From RGIG3077 sp045541475 (GTDB taxonomy: Bacteria > Bacillota > Clostridia > Oscillospirales > Ruminococcaceae), in NCBI GenBank assembly GCA_045541475.1, contig JAZQJI010000031.1, positions 1-64,000 of the forward strand: DNA of 64,000 bases, given 5' to 3'. The position numbers and the translations under genes were made by a program. Below are positions 1 to 8,369 of this stretch, piece after piece (within the stretch, counting starts at the first letter, position 1; each line of letters begins with the position of its first letter). A model generated the notes under the pieces. That model did no database searches. It was not told the DNA's origin and worked only from the letters and a program-made list of their open reading frames with translations.

Positions 1-166
1 TGTGTGCAAAATCCCAAGTATCCTTATTTTTCATTGACATATTAGTTCGATATCCAAATATGTAGTTGATTTCTTTCGGTGATGTTTTCATAAAATATCT
101 CCCCATCACTATCATTATGACAGGAAACAGTAAATCCATCACAAGCATAAAAATCCAAAATCCCAT
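1..166 (-). CDS. SdpI-family membrane protein, partial (C-terminus off window)
   Basis: The reading frame opens at an ATG at 166, behind a TGAGGA ribosome-binding site, and runs off the left edge of the window. The 55 visible residues have one hydrophobic helix, with the stretch LLFPVIMIVMGRYF. They then show the pattern NYIFGYRTNMSMKNKDTWDFAH. A GYRT..SMK...W.FA pattern is characteristic of the SdpI/YhfL-type membrane-protein family, whose best-known member gives immunity to the SdpC toxin in Bacillus. Many members are not immunity proteins, so no specific role is claimed. It lies 9 bases after the 53-aa gene and is probably the tail of the trk-kdp transcription unit. Confidence 0.6.
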   Translation of the reverse strand, partial: MGFWIFMLVMDLLFPVIMIVMGRYFMKTSPKEINYIFGYRTNMSMKNKDTWDFAH

Positions 167-175
167 TATAATTCC

Positions 176-337
176 TCACATTACTTTATATCCGCTTGAG
201 ATCAAGGTTATATAAAATGATTGAAAATCTTCCTTGTTTCTAAACACTTTTCTTTCGTATCCGGGTTCCTGATAGAAGGATAGAATTCCTTCCACTTCGT
301 TCACCCAGCGCACATAACCCAATTTATCTATACTCAT
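176..337 (-). CDS. Hypothetical 53-aa protein
   Basis: A complete small reading frame starts with ATG at 337, one base after the kdpE stop, and ends with TGA at 176-178. The product begins MSIDKLGYVRWVNEVEGI and ends SSGYKVM. It is polar, with no membrane segment or signal peptide and several aromatic residues. I do not recognise its family. Tight packing between kdpE and the SdpI-family gene argues that it is a real, cotranscribed gene. Confidence 0.5.
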   Translation of the reverse strand: MSIDKLGYVRWVNEVEGILSFYQEPGYERKVFRNKEDFQSFYITLISSGYKVM

Positions 338-338
338 A

Positions 339-1040
339 TCATTCCACTCGCATCATTCGGTATCCGACACCGATATGAGTTTGAATATATTGGGGCGAAT
401 CCGGTGCCGCCTCCAACTTCTTACGAAGGGTCGCCATAAACACACGGAGCGATGCTACATCGTTATCCCAACTGCTGCCCCAGACCTTTTGGGTGATGAA
501 GGTATGTGTCAGTACTTTACCGACGTTCTTTGACATCAGGCAAAGCAGCTTGTATTCTATAGGAGTCAAATGCAGTTCTTCCTTGTCGATAAATGCACAG
601 CCTGCGGCGTAGTCAATCTTGAGCTTGCCGTTTGTGAATACCGACTCATTGGCGCCGTCGTTTGCTTGCATCATAGCAAGTCTTCTGCCTGTTACGCGAA
701 GACGGGCCAACAGTTCTCCCACAGAGAAAGGCTTAGTCAAGTACTCGTCTGCACCATTGTCAACGGCTTCAATTTTATCGCTGTCCTCGCTTCGTGCGCT
801 GATAACAATAATGGGCATATTGGACCAGGTACGGATCTTCTTGATGACCTCAACGCCGTCAACATCGGGAAGCCCAAGGTCAAGAAGTACGATATCCGGA
901 TTGCAGGTGGATGCCTGACGGATCGCTTCCTCGCCGTTTTCGGCTATGATATGTTTATAGTCATGTGCTTTTAACGTGGTGGTAATGAGGTTGCGCACGG
1001 GAGCGTCGTCCTCCACCACAAGTATCTGTAATTTATTCAT
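339..1040 (-). CDS. kdpE: KdpE-like response regulator (OmpR family)
   Basis: This 233-aa response regulator has a receiver domain at about residues 3-118. The acidic pair EDD is at 10-12, the phospho-acceptor Asp is near 54 in VLLDLGLPD, and the conserved Lys is in YLTKPF. A winged-helix OmpR-type DNA-binding domain fills about 140-230 and ends in GVGYRM. It overlaps the upstream sensor kinase gene by 8 bases, which suggests translational coupling. Similarity to KdpE comes from the domain pattern and the KdpD-like partner. In most bacteria KdpDE controls the kdpFABC potassium ATPase. No kdpFABC genes are visible here, and the neighbours are trkA and trkH, so control of Trk uptake is inferred. 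Confidence 0.88.
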   Translation of the reverse strand: MNKLQILVVEDDAPVRNLITTTLKAHDYKHIIAENGEEAIRQASTCNPDIVLLDLGLPDVDGVEVIKKIRTWSNMPIIVISARSEDSDKIEAVDNGADEYLTKPFSVGELLARLRVTGRRLAMMQANDGANESVFTNGKLKIDYAAGCAFIDKEELHLTPIEYKLLCLMSKNVGKVLTHTFITQKVWGSSWDNDVASLRVFMATLRKKLEAAPDSPQYIQTHIGVGYRMMRVE

Positions 1041-3018
1041 TGATGTTCACCTCACCTGACGGAATAGTAAACGTAAAGATGCTGCCGTGCGGCAGATTAT
1101 CCGTTAGGGTTATTTCTCCACCGTGTGCGTTGATAATAGACCTACAAAGCGATAGACCTAAACCAAGACTACGGCGGCTGTCTGCAATTTTGTTATCCCC
1201 GGTATAGAACATTTCAAATACACGGGGCTTAATGTGATTGGGAATCCCATTTCCGTCATCGGCAACACTCACCGATATGAAACCTTCTTTATTCTCTGCT
1301 GTTATCTGAATATCAGAGCCGGCAGGCGTATATTTAATGGCATTATCCACAAGATTGATGATGACCTGAATGATGAGCTTGGCATCCATACGGGCAAGAA
1401 GTAGTTCGTCCCTGCATTCAACGGCAATGTTATGCTCGGTACCCTTGCGGTTGATGTGTTTCATTGCTTCATCAATGACCTCATCCATCAACTGCACCGA
1501 CATATTGAAATTCATTCTGCCTTCTTCAATTCGGGTTACGGAAAGCAGATTTTCCACAAGGCTTATGAGCCATTGAGAATCATCAAAAATATCGGTAAAA
1601 ACCTGTACTCTCGTTTCTTCATCCAGCTTATTATAGTTAGTGAGAAGATTTCCTGCGTTACCGGAAATGGAAGTCAGCGGTGTGCGCAGATCGTGCGATA
1701 TGGCACGAAGTAGATTTGCACGAAGCTGTTCATTTTTGGCAAGAACCGCCGCCAATTCTTTTTCCTTGGCATTACGGTTGTTATCCAGAGCCAGCGCACA
1801 TTCACCCAAAATAGAGAGCAAAATACTGGTTTCAAAGGAATCGAGAGGTTTATCATTAATATGAATACCGACAACGCCGTATACATTATTGTTAATGCGG
1901 ATCGCCATATACAGACATTTCGCCTTGTTCAGCGTATCGGTAGTCGCTCCTGCACGATGATGATTCTTAAGCACCCAACAGGCAGCAGTATGCTCTTCTG
2001 ATGTAAACAAGTCATCGCCGATACCATCCGGTTCTACAGAAAAAAGCGCACCTTTAGAGAGTTTATCTCCCTTTATCGAATACATCACGACCGAACGGTT
2101 GAGGAGCTTCATTAACTGTGTTGCTGTGATATTGAAGATATCATCATTATCTTGAGCCTTCTGCAAAAGCTGATTCGTGTCGAGGAGCACCTTGGTTCTA
2201 AATGCTTGTTGGGCAGATAACTTAGCGTGTGATTTCAGCTTGGAAGCCAACGTGCCTGTAATGATGGATGCTGTCAGCATAATGGCAAAGGTAACAGTGT
2301 ACCTTGAGTCATAGGCGTGAAAAGTAAGGCGAGGCTCAGTAAAGAAGTAATTAAAGAGCATAACGCTCACAAGTGAGCCAACAATCCCACAAAAATACCC
2401 TTTTGTAAATAGTGACGTCAACAATACTCCAAGAATATATACCGGAATAATATTGGAATCGGTAAAGCCGAAATGATATAGTGCAACCCCCAGCAGGGTT
2501 GTAAGAATAAGCACCAACAGGGTTATGAGAAGATCCTTTGGGTACGGGATGAAGTTCTGCCAAAATCTATATGACTTTTCCTTGTATTTCGGGTCTGCCG
2601 TGCTGTCGGGGATAATATGAATATCCAGGTTCGGCGCAATCTCTGTCAACTTTTCCGTCAGCGTGGGCTTGCTCCAGAAATGACGGCGTTTAACGTTGCT
2701 TCTGCCGATCACGATCTTGGTAACACCGGAAATGCGGGCGAATTCTGCTATCTGAAAGGATACGTCCTCACCATAAACGGTAGTAATCGTAGCACCCATC
2801 TTCTCAGCAAGACGGATGTGATACTGCAGTCTTCTCTTGCTTGCGTCATCCATTTTGTCCGAATCGGGCGTCTGCACGTAAAGCGCAGTAAAGCTGCCGC
2901 CAAAGGCAGAAGCCATTTTAGCAGCAGTCTTTACGATCTTAGCATTGGTGGACGAAGCGGACAGGCAGACAAGGGTATGCTCCGCTTCCGCATTCCCTTT
3001 ATTCGTTACGTTTTTCAT
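1033..3018 (-). CDS. kdpD: KdpD-like sensor histidine kinase lacking the N-terminal KdpD domain
   Basis: The protein opens with a universal-stress-protein domain (about residues 15-140, ending in a KIVIGRSN element). It continues with four closely spaced membrane helices (about 160-255, DUF4118 type), a GAF-like region, a HisKA box with SHDLRTPLTS and a HATPase domain with NLVDNAIKYTP, DDGNGI and GLGLSL. Classical KdpD is about 900 aa and starts with a Walker-A KdpD domain. That domain is absent, leaving about 661 aa. ATG at 3018 is preferred because AAGGCGG lies 8 bases upstream. In-frame GTG 3027 and ATG 3024 are too close to it. It probably senses potassium or osmotic status and signals to the adjacent regulator. 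Confidence 0.86.
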   Translation of the reverse strand: MKNVTNKGNAEAEHTLVCLSASSTNAKIVKTAAKMASAFGGSFTALYVQTPDSDKMDDASKRRLQYHIRLAEKMGATITTVYGEDVSFQIAEFARISGVTKIVIGRSNVKRRHFWSKPTLTEKLTEIAPNLDIHIIPDSTADPKYKEKSYRFWQNFIPYPKDLLITLLVLILTTLLGVALYHFGFTDSNIIPVYILGVLLTSLFTKGYFCGIVGSLVSVMLFNYFFTEPRLTFHAYDSRYTVTFAIMLTASIITGTLASKLKSHAKLSAQQAFRTKVLLDTNQLLQKAQDNDDIFNITATQLMKLLNRSVVMYSIKGDKLSKGALFSVEPDGIGDDLFTSEEHTAACWVLKNHHRAGATTDTLNKAKCLYMAIRINNNVYGVVGIHINDKPLDSFETSILLSILGECALALDNNRNAKEKELAAVLAKNEQLRANLLRAISHDLRTPLTSISGNAGNLLTNYNKLDEETRVQVFTDIFDDSQWLISLVENLLSVTRIEEGRMNFNMSVQLMDEVIDEAMKHINRKGTEHNIAVECRDELLLARMDAKLIIQVIINLVDNAIKYTPAGSDIQITAENKEGFISVSVADDGNGIPNHIKPRVFEMFYTGDNKIADSRRSLGLGLSLCRSIINAHGGEITLTDNLPHGSIFTFTIPSGEVNINE

Positions 3019-3077
3019 CCGCATCACCGCCTTATACCTTTAGAATATCTTATTATATCACAGATTTGTGAAGATTT

Positions 3078-3377
3078 CTACTGTTTCTGATCAGTATGAT
3101 ATTCTATACTTTCCGACAATTCTGTGTCTGAGCTGTCGTAAAGGACGATTCTTGTTTTCTCATGTGCCTCACGGAACTTCTTTATCTCTTCGACAATATC
3201 CTCGTCAGACATGTCCTCTGTAAGCATAACGCAGGAAGGTTCCTTTTTTTCTTCCTCCTTCTCGATAGCCTTACGGTTTTCGTCAAGGAATTTATCCAGG
3301 CGCGCCATCAGAAAATATCCGAACACAAATACGCAGAGAACCGATATGATCAGGATGATATCTCTCCATACCTCCAC
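3078..3377 (-). CDS. Small single-pass membrane protein in trk-kdp operon
   Basis: About 99 aa. A GTG start at 3377 is chosen because TAGGAGG lies 8 bases upstream. The in-frame GTG at 3386 overlaps that site. One N-terminal transmembrane helix (DIILIISVLCVFVFGYFL) is followed by a highly charged cytoplasmic tail (KAIEKEEEKKEPS, then EDIVEEIKKF). I do not recognise the family. Its position between trkA and kdpD suggests an accessory role in potassium transport or in coupling the transporter to the sensor, but the sequence does not prove this. Confidence 0.6.
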   Translation of the reverse strand: MEVWRDIILIISVLCVFVFGYFLMARLDKFLDENRKAIEKEEEKKEPSCVMLTEDMSDEDIVEEIKKFREAHEKTRIVLYDSSDTELSESIEYHTDQKQ

Positions 3378-3411
3378 TATGCTCACCTCCTAACCGTTTG
3401 AATAGCGGCGG

Positions 3412-4059
3412 TTATATATGAAAGCACTTCTGCAGCGCTTTGTCCTCTCCAATAACCAACAGTGTTTTATTCTCAGACAGCAGGGTGTCCGGTGTAACCG
3501 TCACGTTGGTTTTGCCGTTCTGCTTCACGCCGATAATGTTGATGTTGTATTTTTTACGAATATCCAGTTCTATGACCGTCTTTCCGATCCATGATTTCGG
3601 AATAGTGACTTCAAAAATGGAATGGGTTTCATCCAGCTCGATATAATCGAGGATATGGTCGGAGCTATAACGGATGGCTGCCCATTTTGCCACCTGCTTT
3701 TCGGGATATACCACCTCATCCGCACCGTTACGGAGCAGGAACTTCGCCTGGCCGTCACGCTCGGCACGGGATACAACCTGTTTTGCACCCAGTTCTTTGA
3801 GTGAAGAGGTAGTTTCAAGGGAGCTTTGAAAATCTCCACCGATGGCAACGATACAAACGTCATAGTTATCAATACCGAGAGAGCGCAGGAATTCCACATT
3901 GGTACTGTCACCGATCTGCGCATTGGTTACAATATCCATAGCATCGTTGACGCGGTCTTCGTTATGATCCACAGCCATTACCTGATGCCCAAGTTGATTG
4001 AGTTGCAAAGCAATGTGCTTTCCAAAATTTCCAAGTCCGATAAGTAATATAGATTTCAT
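3412..4059 (-). CDS. trkA: TrkA/KtrA potassium uptake regulatory subunit (RCK)
   Basis: This 215-aa cytoplasmic gating subunit starts with ATG at 4059 behind AAAGGAG. It has a Rossmann RCK_N domain with GLGNFG at residues 7-12 and an acidic residue at the second strand end (AVDHNED), which is typical of NAD/ATP-binding RCK proteins. An RCK_C domain fills about 140-215. It carries one RCK pair, like KtrA, rather than the two in E. coli TrkA. It lies 13 bases after trkH, the usual pairing. RCK_C domains of Firmicute KtrA proteins are known c-di-AMP receptors. Whether this one binds c-di-AMP is not visible. Confidence 0.92.
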   Translation of the reverse strand: MKSILLIGLGNFGKHIALQLNQLGHQVMAVDHNEDRVNDAMDIVTNAQIGDSTNVEFLRSLGIDNYDVCIVAIGGDFQSSLETTSSLKELGAKQVVSRAERDGQAKFLLRNGADEVVYPEKQVAKWAAIRYSSDHILDYIELDETHSIFEVTIPKSWIGKTVIELDIRKKYNINIIGVKQNGKTNVTVTPDTLLSENKTLLVIGEDKALQKCFHI

Positions 4060-4072
4060 TTTAGTTTCTCCT

Positions 4073-5410
4073 TTAACCTACTGTGATTCTTTCCTGCGGT
4101 AGTTTGGATAGCTTCTTGCCGCTTCCGGACAGTGCCGCATAAATAAGTGTCAGGCCTCCGACACGACCGAGGAACATCAGGATCATCAAAACAATCTGTG
4201 ACACACCGCCAAGACTCGGTGTGATCCCCAAAGTAAGTCCAACGGTGCCGACAGCAGAGGCTGTCTCAAAGAGGCAAGTGCCGATCGGTAATCCTTCTGC
4301 AACACTGATAATCACCGCACCGCTGAAAAACAGCATAACGTACATCATAAGAATAGTTGCAGCATTCCTGACTGCCTTGTCATCAATTCTTCTGCCGAAT
4401 AGCTGAGCGTCCTCTTTTCTGCGGAAGCTTGCAAGAAGATTGGCAAACAAGACAGCAATGGTCGTAGTCTTCATACCGCCTGCGGTAGATCCGGGAGATC
4501 CACCGACCAGCATCAGAGCAATGATAATTGCCTGTCCTGCGCCGGTCATAAGCGTGAGATCTGCCGTATTAAATCCTGCGGTTCTCGGTGTCACTGCCTG
4601 AAAGAGAGAGATAAATACTCTTTCTTCTCCGGACAGGTTTGCAAAATCCACAAAATAAAAGAACAGCGCAGGAAGCAGGATCAATATCCCTGTGGTCACC
4701 AAGATGACCTTACTTTGCATACGGTATTTCTTGAAATGATATTTATTGGTTACGATATCCTCCCAGGTCAGAAATCCAATGCCGCCAATGACGATCAACG
4801 CCATTACCGTGATATTAATAACGGGATTTGCCGCATATGAAGTAAGCGAGGCATACTCAGCGCCCTCTGCTCCCAGAATGTCGAAGCCTGCATTACAAAA
4901 GGCGGATATGGAATGGAAGAAAGCCATCCATATACCCTTTGCTCCGAAGTCGTGAATAAAGGTCGGCATCATCACTAAGGCACCGATGAGTTCAATCAGG
5001 AAGGTGAGCTTCAGAACAAATCCGGTTAATCTTACAATACCTCCGACCTTGGGGGCTGAGATTGCTTCCTGCATGGTGCTCCTCTGCATCAGGGATATCT
5101 TCCTGCCCGAAAGCAGAGCGAAGGATGCGGCAACCGTGATGACTCCGAGACCGCCGATCTGGATCAGCACCAAAATAATGCTTTGCCCGAATGCCGACCA
5201 ATAGGTTGCGGTATCCTGTACCACAAGTCCTGTTACGCACACTGCCGAGGTTGAGGTGAACAGTGCCTCATTAAACGGCGTGATTACTCCACTTTTTGTC
5301 GATATTGGGAGCATCAATATCAGTGCCCCCACAAGAATCACACCGGCAAAGCCGAGGATGATGATTTGAAATGAAGTTAAATGTCTTTTTTTATGTATCA
5401 GATCCGCCAT
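4073..5410 (-). CDS. trkH: TrkH/KtrB potassium transporter membrane subunit
   Basis: A 445-aa polytopic membrane protein with ATG at 5410 behind AAGGAG. The four pore-loop repeats of the Trk/Ktr superfamily can be read as TSTSAVCVTGL, SAFCNAGF, TPRTAGFNT and ASAVGTVGLT, each with the conserved filter glycine. This length and architecture match KtrB-type sodium- or proton-coupled potassium uptake proteins. It is the first gene of the minus-strand unit trkH-trkA-small membrane protein-kdpD-kdpE-53 aa-sdpI. A -10-like TATAAT lies near 5450 but has no good -35 box. Confidence 0.93.
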   Translation of the reverse strand: MADLIHKKRHLTSFQIIILGFAGVILVGALILMLPISTKSGVITPFNEALFTSTSAVCVTGLVVQDTATYWSAFGQSIILVLIQIGGLGVITVAASFALLSGRKISLMQRSTMQEAISAPKVGGIVRLTGFVLKLTFLIELIGALVMMPTFIHDFGAKGIWMAFFHSISAFCNAGFDILGAEGAEYASLTSYAANPVINITVMALIVIGGIGFLTWEDIVTNKYHFKKYRMQSKVILVTTGILILLPALFFYFVDFANLSGEERVFISLFQAVTPRTAGFNTADLTLMTGAGQAIIIALMLVGGSPGSTAGGMKTTTIAVLFANLLASFRRKEDAQLFGRRIDDKAVRNAATILMMYVMLFFSGAVIISVAEGLPIGTCLFETASAVGTVGLTLGITPSLGGVSQIVLMILMFLGRVGGLTLIYAALSGSGKKLSKLPQERITVG

Positions 5411-5504
5411 AACGCTTCTCCTTATCTTCCTTTTGTCATCTTAATTATACCATTTTAAATTTTAAGACGGTGTAAGAGAGCAATTTATGACATTAAGATT
5501 GCAT

Positions 5505-5538
5505 AAAGAAAAAGGAGCCGACCGATAAGGTCAGCTCC
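5505..5538 (-). terminator. Rho-independent terminator after aquaporin
   Basis: On the minus strand a GC-rich hairpin (GGAGCTGACC arm, TTATC loop, near-complementary arm) is followed by TTTTTCTTT. It lies just downstream of the aquaporin stop codon and separates that gene from trkH. Confidence 0.75.
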
Positions 5539-5564
5539 AAAAGAGGGGTACTATTGAAATCAAC

Positions 5565-6233
5565 TTATTCAGCTTTCTTGCTGTCAAGGAATTTGTAAAC
5601 AAGCGCTGCAAGAACACCGCCAACCAAAGGTGCTACCAAGAACACCCACACATTTGCAAGAGCATCGCCGCCGACAAAAAGTGCGGGGCCGAAGCTACGA
5701 GCAGGATTAACAGAAGTTCCGGTAAAGGAGATACCAAGGATATGTACGAGGGTCAGTGTCAGACCGATCACGATACCGGATACGGCGCTGTTTTCCTTCT
5801 TGGAAGTTACACCAAGGATAGCAATCACGAACACGAAGGTCAGGATAACCTCAATAAGCAGGGACAAAGCGATGTTGCCCTCATACAGAGCGTTAGCACC
5901 AAGTCCGCTTTCCTTGCCGACAAAGGCCATCAGCACAGCGGCACCGGCAGTAGCACCGGCAAACTGAGCGATCAGATAGCCGATGAAATCCTTGACGGAC
6001 AACTTGCCGCTTACCAGCATTGCAATGGACACGGCGGGGTTGATGTGGCAGCCGGATACGTTGCCGATAGAATATGCCATTGCTACAATAACAAGACCGA
6101 AAGCAAGTGCGGTCAGCAAATAACCGGTTCCGTTTTCAGCGGAGCAACCAACAACTGCGGCAGTTCCGCAGGCAAAGAACACAAGCACAAAGGTGCCAAT
6201 GAATTCTGCCGTACATTTCTTCAACAAATTCAT
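5565..6233 (-). CDS. aqpZ: AqpZ-type aquaporin
   Basis: A 222-aa major intrinsic protein with six membrane helices and both NPA loops (HINPAVS and SVNPARSFGP). The residues before the second NPA read LVHILGISFTGTSVNPARS. They supply the His, Thr and Arg positions of the narrow aromatic/arginine filter of water-selective AqpZ, and the Asp-containing glycerol-facilitator pattern is missing. Rapid water flux is therefore predicted. ATG at 6233 follows AGGAGG. It is a single gene with its own promoter and terminator, inside a cluster devoted to potassium and divalent-ion balance. Confidence 0.92.
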   Translation of the reverse strand: MNLLKKCTAEFIGTFVLVFFACGTAAVVGCSAENGTGYLLTALAFGLVIVAMAYSIGNVSGCHINPAVSIAMLVSGKLSVKDFIGYLIAQFAGATAGAAVLMAFVGKESGLGANALYEGNIALSLLIEVILTFVFVIAILGVTSKKENSAVSGIVIGLTLTLVHILGISFTGTSVNPARSFGPALFVGGDALANVWVFLVAPLVGGVLAALVYKFLDSKKAE

Positions 6234-6285
6234 AATGCATTTCCTCCTATATAAATCGGTTGTTTATTGGGAAGTTGCTATATTA

Positions 6286-6314
6286 ATTATACCGGAAAAG
6301 TTTAAATAATTCAA
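6286..6314 (-). promoter_or_regulatory. Sigma-A promoter of aquaporin gene
   Basis: On the minus strand TTGAAT at 6314-6309 and TATAAT at 6291-6286 are separated by 17 bases, upstream of the aquaporin ATG at 6233. Confidence 0.7.
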
Positions 6315-6382
6315 GATATATATGTAATAATGTCATTTTGCAGTGAAAAAATACAAAAGGCACTCTTCCTTACACGGAAAAG

Positions 6383-7717
6383 TTAATCCTCGTTGGAATT
6401 TTCCTCTGTCGGTTGTTCCAACTTATTGACGGTCGCATAAACGATCTGGTGGTCTTCCACACGGGTGATATGGATGTGCAGGCCATTGAAGTCCAGATCA
6501 ATATCCTGCTCACCGTCACCGGGGATCATATCCAACGCATTGAATACAAGACCTGTAAAGGTATCAACATCCTTCAAACCGAGTTCAACACCCAATGCCT
6601 CTTCAATATCAAACAAGTCCACATTGCCAATGATCGTCCAGGTGTTTTCGTTCATTTGCTCAATGTGAGGGACAGCTGCTTCTTCCTCAGGGGTATCTTC
6701 TCCCAGATCACCAACCAATTGCTCGATTAGATCGTTTAATGTTACGATGCCAACCACACCGCCATATTCATCCAATACAATCGCCATAGAGTTGCAGGTC
6801 TGACGCATATTGCGGAACAGAACGTCTGCTTTAATGGTAGCAGGCACAAAGAAGGCGGGCCTAACAGCCTCACGCATCACGGCATCCCGGCTCTTATCGT
6901 TAAGACGGAAGTAGTCTTTTGCGTTCAGAATACCAACAACATTGTCCGCAGATCCTTCACAAACAGGGTATAGGGTATGGCGACTGTCGTGGATAGTCTC
7001 CTCCCAGACTTCCATGGAATCTTCGATCCATAGAATTGTAATGTCGGTACGGTGTGTGGCAATCTCCTCGGCTGTCAGATCGTCAAACTCAAAGACATTC
7101 TGGATAAATTCCTTTTCCTGCCGGTCGATGGCACCCTTTTCACTGCCCGCATCTACCATCATACGGATTTCCTCCTCGCTGACCTCTTCATCAACTTCGT
7201 TAGGATTAATGCCTATAAGTCGGAGAACAGCATTGGTGGAAACCGTAAGGAACCAAACGATAGGCTTAAAGACAGAGGATATCCCGCTGACCAGTCCGGA
7301 AATTCCCAGAGCCAGTTGCTCGGAACGCTTCATCGCGATCCGCTTAGGTACAAGCTCACCGAAAACAAGAGTAAAGTAAGACAGGATCAGGGTAATCAGA
7401 ACAACAGCTACAGCATCCAGTGTTGCTCTGGGTACATTCACGCCCAGACTTACCACCCAATCTACCAGTGGCTCAGAAAAGTTATCCGCAGCGAAAGCAG
7501 ATCCAAGGAATCCGGACAGCGTAATGGCGACCTGAATGGTAGCCAAGAATTTAGCCGGCTCACGGGTAAGTTTAAAAAGGCGTTTTGCCTTTTTGTTTCC
7601 ATCGTCAGCCATACGCGCCAGCTTTGTTTCGTTGATGGAGAGCACAGCAATTTCTGCGCAGGCAAAGATCGCGTTCAGCGCGATCAGCACGATTTGTAAT
7701 ATAATCAATCCAAACAT
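6383..7717 (-). CDS. CNNM/CorC-family membrane transporter (DUF21-CBS-CorC_HlyC)
   Basis: About 444 aa. A DUF21 membrane domain (about residues 1-190, with LVFGELVPKRIA and AKFLATIQVAITLSGFLGSA) comes first. A CBS pair (about 200-330) and a C-terminal CorC_HlyC domain (about 345-440, ending near IVYATVNKL) follow. The family includes magnesium exporters (CNNM, MpfA/YhdP-type) and older so-called hemolysins. I start it at ATG 7717 because GAAAGG lies just upstream and MFGLIILQ begins the first membrane helix. The longer in-frame extension to 7795 runs through a leader hairpin and has no RBS. A leader peptide and hairpin precede it. Confidence 0.88.
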   Translation of the reverse strand: MFGLIILQIVLIALNAIFACAEIAVLSINETKLARMADDGNKKAKRLFKLTREPAKFLATIQVAITLSGFLGSAFAADNFSEPLVDWVVSLGVNVPRATLDAVAVVLITLILSYFTLVFGELVPKRIAMKRSEQLALGISGLVSGISSVFKPIVWFLTVSTNAVLRLIGINPNEVDEEVSEEEIRMMVDAGSEKGAIDRQEKEFIQNVFEFDDLTAEEIATHRTDITILWIEDSMEVWEETIHDSRHTLYPVCEGSADNVVGILNAKDYFRLNDKSRDAVMREAVRPAFFVPATIKADVLFRNMRQTCNSMAIVLDEYGGVVGIVTLNDLIEQLVGDLGEDTPEEEAAVPHIEQMNENTWTIIGNVDLFDIEEALGVELGLKDVDTFTGLVFNALDMIPGDGEQDIDLDFNGLHIHITRVEDHQIVYATVNKLEQPTEENSNED

Positions 7718-7764
7718 AATTATTGACCTTTCTATGTAAGAATATATTTCTTCAAAACCGCAAA

Positions 7765-7806
7765 AGACACAGTCCATGTGGATAAGCATCCGCACAGGTC
7801 GTGTCT
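7765..7806 (-). promoter_or_regulatory. Leader hairpin before CNNM/CorC gene
   Basis: A 42-base hairpin has AGACAC/GTGTCT closing arms and an inner stem (GCGGAT with ATCCAC, one mismatch) around a GCTT loop. It begins exactly at the stop codon of the leader peptide. A weak T-rich stretch follows before the CNNM ribosome-binding site. The geometry resembles an attenuator or translation-coupled switch. Function is inferred. Confidence 0.45.
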
Positions 7807-7877
7807 CAACATCTGTATTTGAACAAAGTCATATTGTTATTTCGGTCGGGGTCAGGGCAACTTTCACCGGCGTCCAT
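7806..7877 (-). CDS. Putative 23-aa leader peptide with SCPDPDR motif
   Basis: A short reading frame from ATG 7877 to TGA 7806-7808 begins MDAGESCPDPDRNNN and ends LFKYRC. AAGGAGG lies upstream, although the 13-base spacing is long. The Asp/Pro alternation resembles that of the Salmonella and E. coli MgtL leader, which starts with EPDP. That leader destabilises ribosomes at low magnesium. The stop codon touches a hairpin ahead of a gene from a magnesium-transporter family. No function is proven. Confidence 0.4.
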   Translation of the reverse strand: MDAGESCPDPDRNNNMTLFKYRC

Positions 7878-7955
7878 AATTTGAACTCGTCCTCCTTTTT
7901 AAATGATATTGAGATGGATTATAGGGCATTATCTTGTAATTGTCAAGATAGTAAT

Positions 7956-8360
7956 TCAATGGGTTCTTTTTTCCGCCAAGTAAGCGATAATACCCTGTCT
8001 GGTAATGATACCGCACATTGTGTTCCTGCTGTCAACGATTGGTACAAAGTTCTGATTGAGCGTTGCTGAAATGACCTCATCTTCACTTGCATCAATGCTG
8101 ACCGAAGGGCAAAATTCACGTCTCACAAGTTCTCCGACTCGGCGCTTTTCCATATCGAGCTTGTCCAGCGATTCTACGCTGAACACATACCGAAGAAAAT
8201 CGCCCTCCGTAACAGAACCTATGTATCTTTCCTCATCATCCAGTACGGGAATGGCAGTATATCCCCCACGAGTCATAACTTCCCATCCCTGACGGATCGT
8301 TTGCCGCTCGTGCAGAAAGACGGTTGAGATTTTGGAAATCATGATCTTTGCAATATTCAA
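7956..8360 (-). CDS. Tandem CBS-domain protein
   Basis: About 134 aa made of two CBS motifs. The first contains YTAIPVLDDEERYIGSVTEGD, and the second contains FVPIVDSRNTMCGIITRQGI. No other domain is present. CBS pairs bind adenine nucleotides (AMP, ATP, c-di-AMP) and act as cytoplasmic sensors. TTG at 8360 is preferred because AGAGGG lies 8 bases upstream. In-frame GTG 8367-8369 overlaps that RBS. It precedes the CNNM gene on the same strand, with the leader region between them. A regulatory role in ion homeostasis is plausible but inferred. Confidence 0.75.
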   Translation of the reverse strand: MNIAKIMISKISTVFLHERQTIRQGWEVMTRGGYTAIPVLDDEERYIGSVTEGDFLRYVFSVESLDKLDMEKRRVGELVRREFCPSVSIDASEDEVISATLNQNFVPIVDSRNTMCGIITRQGIIAYLAEKRTH

Positions 8361-8369
8361 GAATAACAC

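Noticed and set aside
7718..7795. N-terminal extension of the CNNM/CorC protein
   Set aside because: It would be translated through the leader hairpin without an RBS. The downstream ATG has both an RBS and the first membrane helix.
7740..7890. Known Mg2+ or Mn2+ riboswitch (M-box or yybP-ykoY) ahead of CNNM/CorC
   Set aside because: The conserved core strings of these riboswitches could not be found by eye. Only a leader frame and a hairpin are supported.
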